Made by a program: the position numbers and the translations under genes
In this document: positions 1-4,342 of the stretch, piece by piece
Layout: the number at the start of each line of letters is the position of its first letter
Numbering within the stretch: the stretch's first letter is position 1
NCBI GenBank assembly: GCA_946478895.1
Contig: CAMLDY010000139.1
Coordinates: forward strand, 1 to 5,835
Source: an uncultured Gemmatimonadota bacterium
GTDB lineage: Bacteria; Gemmatimonadota; Gemmatimonadetes; Gemmatimonadales; Gemmatimonadaceae
DNA: 5,835 bases
Direction: 5' to 3'
The notes under the pieces: generated by a model
Told to the model about the DNA's origin: nothing
Database searches by the model: none
Seen by the model: only the letters and a program-made list of their open reading frames with translations

Positions 1-611
1 GTGATCGAGCCGGTGTTGATGATGCACGAGCCCTTCTTCATCCGCGCCACCGCCGCCTTCGCCATGTAGAAGTAGCCGAAGAAATTCGTGCGGAATGTGC
101 GCTCCAGCTGCGCGTTGTCGATGTCCTCGATCGATTCCTGATTCTTCTGGAACGCTGCATTGTTGACCAGGATGTCGATCTTCCCGAATTCGCTGACCAC
201 CCGCTCGACGCAGCTCTCGCAGTAATCGGGATCGGTGACATCGCCGGGCATCAGCAGCGCGCGCCGGCCCTCCGCTTCGATCGCCGCCCGCGTCTCCTCG
301 GCGTCGCGCTCTTCCTCGGGAAGAAACATGATCGCGACGTCCGCGCCCTCCCGCGCGAACAGCACCGCCACCGCGCGACCGATTCCCGAATCGCCGCCCG
401 TGATCAGCGCCGTCCTCCCCTTCAGCTTGTCAGCGCCCCTGTAGAGCGGCGCCGCGTATTGTGGTCGCGGATGAACCTTCGCCTCGATCCCCGGATACTC
501 CTGGTGCTGCTTCGGCATCGGCGGCTTGGGATGCGCGCGTACTCTCTCGAGCTCTTTCTCGCGAACCTTGCGTGATCTCGCGGATGATTTTCGTGCTGTG
601 CGTGTCGGCAT
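1..611 (-). CDS. SDR family oxidoreductase, YghA/YdaD-like (3' end cut by window edge)
   Basis: This is an NAD(P)-dependent short-chain dehydrogenase/reductase with a Rossmann fold; its substrate cannot be told from sequence. Only the N-terminal 203 residues are present because the gene runs off the left edge. Visible motifs are the cofactor-binding TGGDSGIG (about residues 71-78), PGDVTD (122-127), NNAA (150-153), the conserved Asn of RTNFFGYF (about 176) and the catalytic Ser in INTGSI (about 202). The Tyr-x-x-x-Lys pair lies beyond the edge. The segment before the fold (YPGIEAK, then PLYRGADKLKGRTALITGG) resembles the E. coli YghA group. I chose the ATG at 611 because GAGGGG sits just upstream. 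An in-frame ATG at 518 would remove a basic, Lys/Arg-rich extension of 31 residues. It diverges from ribonuclease Z. SDR membership is secure; the subgroup is likely. Confidence 0.93.
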   Translation of the reverse strand, partial: MPTRTARKSSARSRKVREKELERVRAHPKPPMPKQHQEYPGIEAKVHPRPQYAAPLYRGADKLKGRTALITGGDSGIGRAVAVLFAREGADVAIMFLPEEERDAEETRAAIEAEGRRALLMPGDVTDPDYCESCVERVVSEFGKIDILVNNAAFQKNQESIEDIDNAQLERTFRTNFFGYFYMAKAAVARMKKGSCIINTGSI

Positions 612-613
612 TG

Positions 614-619
614 CCCCTC
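614..619 (-). promoter_or_regulatory. Ribosome binding site deciding the SDR start
   Basis: GAGGGG on the minus strand ends two bases before the ATG at 611 (GAGG ends four bases before it). No comparable site precedes the alternative in-frame ATG at 518. This supports the longer protein with a basic N-terminal extension. The spacing is slightly tight, so the call is moderate. Confidence 0.5.
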
Positions 620-685
620 TTTTCTCGATGTGTGATTGCATCCGAGAGAGGCAAGGCGCGTTCCCCTCGGCCTTCTGGCCCACCA

Positions 686-691
686 TATATT
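686..691 (+). promoter_or_regulatory. Candidate -10 element for a leaderless ribonuclease Z transcript
   Basis: TATATT lies eight bases before the ATG at 700, inside an otherwise GC-rich 88-base divergent gap. At normal spacing, transcription would begin at or beside the start codon. No Shine-Dalgarno sequence is visible (the bases before the ATG read TTTCGCCCGC). I see no good -35 at 16-18 bases. The same ATATATTT string precedes the lipoprotein start at 4190. This is inference from position and composition only. Confidence 0.35.
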
Positions 692-699
692 TCGCCCGC

Positions 700-1626
700 A
701 TGTCGCTCACCCTTCGCTTCCTCGGCACTTCCGCGTCGCGCCCGACCGTCGAGCGCAACGTCTCGTCGATCGCCGTCATCCGCGAGGGTGAGACGCTGAT
801 GTTCGATTGCGGCGAAGGAACCCAGCGCCAGATGATGCGCTACGGAATCACCTTCGCGCTGTCCGATATTTTTTTCACTCACATGCACGCCGACCACATG
901 CTTGGCGTCACCGGATTGTTGCGCACGTTGGCACTTCAGGGCCGAACCGAGCCGATGAATCTGTATGGCCCCGTTGGCTCAGAAAAATTGCTGTGGCGTG
1001 CGATCACCCTCGGCAGCGAGAAGCAGCACTTCGAGATCAGGGTCTTCGAGCTCACGCCCGACACTCCGCTCAAGCGCGGCGGTTACTCGGTGATCCCGTT
1101 CGCCGTCGAGCACGGCGATCGCACCGCCATCGGCTACCAGATCGCCGAAGAGACCCGGCTCGGCAGATTCAATCCCGAGAAGGCGCGGGAAATGGGAATC
1201 CCGGAGGGCCCGCTGTGGGGAAAGATTCACAAGGGCGAGACTGTGCGGCTGCCCGATGGCAGAACCGTTGAGCCTTCAGAGCTTGTTGGTGGTGCGCGCC
1301 CGGGACGGCGCATCGTACTCACCGGCGACTCGCGCCCGTCGGAAGCAACGGTTGCCGCGGCGACCGGTGCCGACGTCCTCGTCCACGAAGCAACGTTTGC
1401 GTCCGAAGAAGGACCCCGCGCCCTCGAAACCGGCCACTCCACCGCTCGCGAAGCCGCCGAAGTTGCCGCCAAAGCAGGAGTGAAGCGCCTGATTCTGACG
1501 CACGTCTCCGCGCGCTACTCCCGCGACACCTCCGAGCTGGAACGCGAGGCCCGCGAACTCTTCCCCGCCACTCTCATCGCCCGCGACGGCCTGGAAGTGG
1601 ACGTGCCGTTTACTACCGCGGATTAA
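700..1626 (+). CDS. rnz: Ribonuclease Z (tRNA 3'-end endonuclease)
   Basis: Ribonuclease Z is a cytoplasmic zinc-dependent metallo-beta-lactamase-fold endonuclease. It removes the 3' trailer from tRNA precursors, leaving an end for CCA addition or maturation. The protein has 308 residues, matching the usual bacterial length of about 305-310. The N-terminal LRFLGTSASRP and FDCGEGTQRQ (35-44) are typical of the family. The metal ligands are all visible: HMHADH (61-66), His138 in VEHGD, Asp210 in LTGDSRPS and His268 in THVSARYS. HEATF (229-233) and GHST (245-248) are also present. Residues about 165-190 (IPEGPLWGKIHKGE and following) match the flexible arm that grips the tRNA elbow. The frame stays open upstream to an ATG at 526, but that would add 58 residues unlike the family and overlap the SDR gene, so 700 is preferred. 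No Shine-Dalgarno sequence is seen; a -10-like TATATT at 686-691 suggests a leaderless mRNA. The gene appears monocistronic and converges on the gene ending at 1909. Confidence 0.97.
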   Translation: MSLTLRFLGTSASRPTVERNVSSIAVIREGETLMFDCGEGTQRQMMRYGITFALSDIFFTHMHADHMLGVTGLLRTLALQGRTEPMNLYGPVGSEKLLWRAITLGSEKQHFEIRVFELTPDTPLKRGGYSVIPFAVEHGDRTAIGYQIAEETRLGRFNPEKAREMGIPEGPLWGKIHKGETVRLPDGRTVEPSELVGGARPGRRIVLTGDSRPSEATVAAATGADVLVHEATFASEEGPRALETGHSTAREAAEVAAKAGVKRLILTHVSARYSRDTSELEREARELFPATLIARDGLEVDVPFTTAD

Positions 1627-1685
1627 AGCCGCGCACGGTCGGCGAAGGCGGGGGATCTCAACACGTCCACGCGTTTCCGGGGGAG

Positions 1686-1723
1686 GAGCGCGCGCGACCC
1701 CTGCTGTCGAGAGAACCGCGCTC
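1686..1723 (+). repeat. Short imperfect hairpin 3' of ribonuclease Z
   Basis: GAGCGCG (1686-1692) pairs with CGCGCTC (1717-1723). Inside it, CGAC (1695-1698) can pair with GTCG (1706-1709) around a seven-base loop. It is followed by a purine-rich spacer (1724-1746), then the larger hairpin at 1747-1888. No T-run follows, so it is not a standard intrinsic terminator. In DNA this GC-rich a 7-bp stem can arise by chance, so this is weak alone. It gains interest only as a possible first domain of the larger element. Confidence 0.3.
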
Positions 1724-1746
1724 GGAGGCTATGAGGAAGGTAGGTG

Positions 1747-1888
1747 GCGGTAAGGCGATCGGGGATCCTCTGAGGAAGCCCCACTTGGCGACAAGGAGAC
1801 GCGCGACCGAGCGGAGCGAGGGAGCGTTGTGAGCGGCTCCGCCCGAGCCAAGTGCGCTGACGAAGACGATCCCCGATCGCCGCACCGC
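1747..1888 (+). repeat. Long imperfect inverted repeat, RNA-like hairpin with tandem G.A pairs
   Basis: The core stem is 14 perfect pairs, GGCGATCGGGGATC (1754-1767) with GATCCCCGATCGCC (1868-1881). It extends outward by five pairs (1747-1751 with 1884-1888) after a 2x2 mismatch. Inward, TCT pairs with AGA (1769-1771/1864-1866). Tandem G.A/A.G follows (1772-1773/1862-1863), then one G-C pair, a second tandem G.A/A.G (1775-1776/1859-1860) and AGC with GCT (1777-1779/1856-1858). Next come CACTTGGC with GCCAAGTG (1782-1789/1847-1854) and a third G.A/A.G step (1790-1791/1845-1846). An apical stem, GCGGAGC (1811-1817) with GCTCCGC (1836-1842), closes an 18-base loop. The G.A pairs exist only in plus-strand RNA; the minus strand would have C.U mismatches. 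The element lies between convergent genes. It could be a structured RNA, a 3'-UTR element of rnz or a dispersed intergenic repeat. I do not recognise a named family. Confidence 0.6.
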
Positions 1889-1908
1889 GCGGCAGGATCG
1901 GCTCGCAG

Positions 1909-2202
1909 CTAAGATGCGCGGTTGACGCGAGAGAGCTCGTTGGACACGGGCATGGACCTCCTGAACAATCGCGCGAGCTTTTCATCCGTCAGCGACTGCA
2001 TGATCTTGTCCGCCGAGACACGCGACGTCACACTGCGCGACTCGGGTCCGTTCCAGATGTCCCACGCGTATCGATCGAGACGCGCGGTCTTGCCGCCGGG
2101 ATGATGAAACACGATCATCGCGTTGCTGGCGCCGGGCACCTGAACCTCGACGCCCCAGTTGACGCCGTCGGGTCCGCGAAATGGTCTGATCTGTCTTGCC
2201 AT
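1909..2202 (-). CDS. Conserved-looking small protein of unknown function, paired with DUF2203 gene
   Basis: I do not recognise this 97-residue protein. It has no signal peptide or membrane segment and is probably cytosolic. The N-terminal half (MARQIRPFRGPDGVNWGVEV, then IVFHHPGGKTARLDRYAWDIW) alternates hydrophobic and charged residues, as expected of a small beta-rich fold with several Trp, Tyr and Phe. The second half (SADKIMQSLTDEKLARLFRRS, about residues 63-83) looks helical and basic. The frame stays open upstream to 2526, but that stretch is a shadow of the DUF2203 gene. The ATG at 2202 begins two bases after the DUF2203 stop (TAACCATGG) and has no Shine-Dalgarno sequence of its own. 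Translation is therefore probably coupled to DUF2203, and the two may share a role. It ends at TAG 1909-1911, converging on ribonuclease Z across the hairpin region. Confidence 0.75.
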   Translation of the reverse strand: MARQIRPFRGPDGVNWGVEVQVPGASNAMIVFHHPGGKTARLDRYAWDIWNGPESRSVTSRVSADKIMQSLTDEKLARLFRRSMPVSNELSRVNRAS

Positions 2203-2204
2203 GG

Positions 2205-2615
2205 TTAGTGAGAAGTAAGCACGAGCGGATGCAGCCGCTGCCGTCCCGCGAACCCTGCATCGACCTCGTGCCAGTACTGCACGCTCGATTCCCCGAGTCT
2301 CCAGCAGTAAAAAACGTCTCGGCCGTCGAGCTGGCCGCGGAAATCGACGAGACCGGTATCCATCCCTTTGCAGATGACGCCGAGGTCGTTGAGCTCGGCG
2401 ATGTAGCTCTCGATGTCGCGCGCCAGTCGCTGTGCCTCGATCTGCAGCAGCTCCGCGATCACGTCGGGGTGTTCCGGACTCGATCCGGCGGTGGCGACCT
2501 CGAATTCCCGGACCTTCTCCTCCCACGCGCGATGATCGCGTACGAGGTCCTCGACGATCCGCCTCACCAGCGGCAGAGTACGATTTGCTTCGTCGACGGT
2601 GAAGGATTTTTCCAT
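2205..2615 (-). CDS. DUF2203 domain-containing protein
   Basis: This 136-residue cytosolic protein matches the DUF2203 family, whose function is unknown to me. The family's opening is clear: KSFTVDEANRTLPLVRRIVE (about 3-22). Residues about 13-80 form a charged, probably coiled-coil helical region. The conserved C-terminal block follows: GLVDF (88-92), VFYCWRLGE (101-109) and WHEVDAGFAGRQ (115-126). Length fits the family. An in-frame GTG at 2633 would add six residues, but the ATG at 2615 is preferred because AAGG lies just before it and the family motif starts immediately. A hexamer TACTGT only seven bases upstream of the ATG suggests a very short or absent leader. The stop is followed after two bases by the start of the small protein at 2202, indicating a two-gene coupled unit. 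Confidence 0.92.
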   Translation of the reverse strand: MEKSFTVDEANRTLPLVRRIVEDLVRDHRAWEEKVREFEVATAGSSPEHPDVIAELLQIEAQRLARDIESYIAELNDLGVICKGMDTGLVDFRGQLDGRDVFYCWRLGESSVQYWHEVDAGFAGRQRLHPLVLTSH

Positions 2616-2622
2616 GTGCCTT

Positions 2623-2651
2623 ACAGTAGACACTGGTTAGTCGGGGAGCAA
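2623..2651 (-). promoter_or_regulatory. Candidate promoter for the DUF2203 pair
   Basis: On the minus strand, TTGCTC (2646-2651) and TACTGT (2623-2628) are separated by exactly 17 bases. Each matches the sigma-70-type consensus at about half its positions. The -10 ends seven bases before the ATG at 2615, so the transcript would be leaderless or nearly so. The rest of the 142-base gap (2616-2757) holds no gene I can support. It has a short AGCG/CGCT hairpin near 2732-2742 without a T-run, and a small tandem AGGTGGC/AGGTGGG near 2683-2696. The gap argues that this pair is transcribed separately from the thioesterase. Confidence 0.35.
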
Positions 2652-2757
2652 GGCGTTGCGTCCGGCACCCCTGGTCCTAAAGGTGGCAGGTGGGAGACAT
2701 GGTCAGAGGCACGGGTGTCAGCTTATCCGGCAGCGCCACGCTCCGTACGCCGAGAAA

Positions 2758-3300
2758 TCAACCTCGCGCACCCTCCTCCGAGATGCGTTCCTGCAACCGT
2801 CTCTCCCGCCTCTCCTTCGCCGCCTGGTACCTGCGCATCTCCTCGGGCGTCTCGGGCTTCAAACGCGGCACCGGGACCGGTCGCCCGTTGCGATCGACGG
2901 CGACGAAAGTGAGGTAGCACGAATTGGTGTGGCGGCGCACCCCGGTCAGAAGATTCTCGGTCTCCACGCGCACCCCGACCTCCATCGACGTCCGCCCGAC
3001 GAAGTTCACGCTCGACTTCATGATCACGAGGTCGCCGACGTGGATCGGCTCGCGGAAATCGACACGATCCACCGACACCGTCACGCACGCGAGGCGCGCG
3101 TGCCTGATCGCCGACACCGCGGCAGTGGTATCCATCATCGCCAGCACCACTCCGCCGAAGACGTGGCCGAGCACGTTGGCGTGCTGGGGCATCATCAGCT
3201 GCGCAGTCTCGTGCTGCGTCTCACCCACGGTGCGCGCGCCTTCATCCGGAGCGCCGCGCTTTGCGGCCGAATTTCCGTCCCGCGATTTCGATGGACTCAA
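2758..3300 (-). CDS. Hotdog-fold acyl-CoA thioesterase (YciA/YkhA type)
   Basis: This enzyme family hydrolyses acyl-CoA to free acid and CoA in the cytosol; chain-length preference cannot be read from sequence. The protein has 180 residues with a single hotdog domain. The core LMMPQHANVLGHVFGG (35-50) carries the family's N-x-x-G-x-x-F-G-G pattern, followed by the likely catalytic Asp57 in AMMDTTAA. VDRVDFREPIHVGD (77-90) and GRTSMEVGVRVETEN (102-116) are the expected later strands. The C-terminal tail (about 150-180) is a charged Arg/Glu-rich helix. Start choice is uncertain. The family-like RTVGETQHE segment begins before the only downstream GTG (3228), so I prefer the TTG at 3300, whose TTGA overlaps the lipoprotein stop by four bases. 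No Shine-Dalgarno sequence precedes it, consistent with translational coupling. The first 20 or so residues are low-complexity and may be dispensable. Confidence 0.92.
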   Translation of the reverse strand: MSPSKSRDGNSAAKRGAPDEGARTVGETQHETAQLMMPQHANVLGHVFGGVVLAMMDTTAAVSAIRHARLACVTVSVDRVDFREPIHVGDLVIMKSSVNFVGRTSMEVGVRVETENLLTGVRRHTNSCYLTFVAVDRNGRPVPVPRLKPETPEEMRRYQAAKERRERRLQERISEEGARG

Positions 3301-4190
3301 GTCTGCCGTCCGGACACGGTCTTTCTGGTCGGATGCTGCGGGAGTCGTCTCGATACCTGCTGGATCGTCTCGCCGTAGGCCGTCGCATCGTTGAACGCCC
3401 GCGCGAGCGCATGGCGCGTCGCAGCGTCGACCCGAGGCTGATCGAGCCAGAAAATCTGGACGAAGCTCGACGCGACGTAGCCCAGCCTCCATTCGCGGCC
3501 ACGGCGATCGCGCAGCGACAACGCGTTCGCCTTCTGCGCGGAGTCGTAATGCGAGATGACGTCGTAGCCGTCGTGCTTCCAGCGGCGGTTCATGAACCCG
3601 CCCTCGCCGGCCGCCTCGCGCACCGTCGAGTCGCGCAGCATGTGATCGAGCGCGACCGGCTTGCCGTTGCGCAGATCGATGACGGTTCGGGTGGTGTCGT
3701 CCTGATCGTCTTCGTCGCCGTGGTCGATCGACAGCCGATGCTCGAGCGCCACGTATGGACCCAGCACGTTCAGGATGTCGGTTTCGCCGACGGCAGTCAC
3801 GTCAACGTCGTCTTCAGGATCGTCGTCTGGCCCCAGGAGCGGCGCCGACGGATGCTGGCGATGATACTGCTCTGCCATCCTTACTATGGTGGTATCATCG
3901 TAGATGACCGCTGAATCACCGGTCGCCAGCTCGCGACGGAAGACGCGCTCACCGCTCAGCAGCGCTCGCGGAAACGATCGATCGATCTCCGAAACGAAAA
4001 TCTCGTAGTAGCGGCCGCCGGTCCGGGCCAGGATGAGCGGTGAGCCGCGAATTCTGAGTCCCGAATTGTCGCTGCGCACCCAGTAGGTCTGGTCACCGGC
4101 GGTGACGAGAAATTCCGCCAGCGGCGGCGGGGGCGGCGGCAAAGCACAACCGCCCGCGAGGGCGGCAATGGCGAGAAACGTGTAACGCAT
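3297..4190 (-). CDS. Putative lipoprotein of unknown function
   Basis: This 297-residue protein has no family I can name. It starts with a short signal sequence (MRYTFLAIAALAGGC) ending in a lipobox-like LAGGC with Cys15, suggesting lipidation and export. The -3 residue is Ala rather than the usual Leu. A run of six prolines (18-23) links to the mature domain. Residues about 25-110 look beta-rich (AEFLVTAGDQTYWVRS, YYEIFVSEIDR). Two acidic stretches, PDDDPEDDVD (121-130) and HGDEDDQDD (157-165), flank GPYVALEHRLSI. TRTVIDLRNGKPVALDHML (168-185) resembles the layout of DUF3298-like periplasmic domains, which I offer only as a weak lead. The ATG at 4190 has no clear Shine-Dalgarno sequence but a TATATTTG string nine bases upstream. 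Its 3' end overlaps the thioesterase start by four bases, so the two are probably co-translated, although their functional link is unclear. Confidence 0.85.
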   Translation of the reverse strand: MRYTFLAIAALAGGCALPPPPPPLAEFLVTAGDQTYWVRSDNSGLRIRGSPLILARTGGRYYEIFVSEIDRSFPRALLSGERVFRRELATGDSAVIYDDTTIVRMAEQYHRQHPSAPLLGPDDDPEDDVDVTAVGETDILNVLGPYVALEHRLSIDHGDEDDQDDTTRTVIDLRNGKPVALDHMLRDSTVREAAGEGGFMNRRWKHDGYDVISHYDSAQKANALSLRDRRGREWRLGYVASSFVQIFWLDQPRVDAATRHALARAFNDATAYGETIQQVSRRLPQHPTRKTVSGRQT

Positions 4191-4300
4191 CAGTTGCCAA
4201 ATATATCCAGTTCGACCAGCTGCCCGGTCGCCGGATCGATTTCTCCTAATGGTAGTACTATCCCGGGCGTTTGCGCGTCCTTATCGAAGCGCCAAGCGCA
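4190..4300 (-). other. Start-less 36-codon open frame ending in TGATG at the lipoprotein start
   Basis: This minus-strand frame opens after TAG (4301-4303) and ends at TGA (4190-4192), which shares one base with the lipoprotein ATG. Its tail reads EIDPATGQLVELDIFGN, which looks protein-like. It contains no ATG, GTG or TTG. An AGGAG at about 4243-4247 precedes an in-frame ATC. Third positions are GC-rich in the last part but almost all A in the middle (ATA GTA CTA CCA TTA GGA GAA). It could be the 3' remnant of a lost gene, a small leader using a rare start codon, or chance. The lipoprotein's -10-like element lies inside it. Confidence 0.2.
4198..4205 (-). promoter_or_regulatory. Candidate -10/-7 element for the lipoprotein gene
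   Basis: The minus strand reads TATATTTG here, with the ATG at 4190 seven bases beyond it. This fits the TAnnTTTG element known from Bacteroidota promoters as well as an ordinary -10. No convincing -35 or -33 element is seen. Together with the identical ATATATTT before ribonuclease Z, it suggests a recurrent promoter type giving leaderless messages in this genome. It is inference only. Confidence 0.35.
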
Positions 4301-4342
4301 CTAGTTAGATTGCAAACTCCGCCGACATCCCAACACCAGACA

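Noticed and set aside
526..699. 58-residue N-terminal extension of ribonuclease Z
   Set aside because: It overlaps the SDR coding region, does not resemble the family and would make the protein longer than usual. The family begins at the ATG at 700.
430..897. Minus-strand 155-codon frame across the SDR and ribonuclease Z starts
   Set aside because: It is a shadow of two well-supported genes, with a translation rich in Arg, Gly and Ala and no family features.
1731..1832. 33-codon plus-strand frame as a gene
   Set aside because: The GGAGG is only two bases from the ATG, the frame lies in the left half of the hairpin and the translation is basic low-complexity. Kept only as part of an observation.
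1772..1863. Classical kink-turn in the hairpin
   Set aside because: The tandem G.A pairs are present but the three-base bulge on one strand that defines a kink-turn is missing; the internal loops are symmetric.
1623..1985. Minus-strand 120-codon frame between ribonuclease Z and the small protein gene, and the nested 75-codon frame at 1658-1885
   Set aside because: Both run through the inverted-repeat region, have low-complexity Arg/Ser/Leu-rich translations, no ribosome binding site and no recognisable domain. The pairing of the DNA explains the region better than coding.
2634..2757. Possible vector-like sequence in the DUF2203-thioesterase gap
   Set aside because: A few words such as CCTCTGACCATG recall cloning-vector text, but the longer run does not match any vector I can recall, so this looks coincidental.
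2196..2912. Plus-strand frame of 238 codons opposite DUF2203 and the thioesterase end
   Set aside because: It is antisense to a clear DUF2203 gene and an intergenic gap. High-GC genes commonly leave open antisense frames.
3301..3492. Longer thioesterase starting at ATG 3492
   Set aside because: It would add 64 residues inside the lipoprotein gene, with Arg/Ala-rich composition unlike hotdog proteins.
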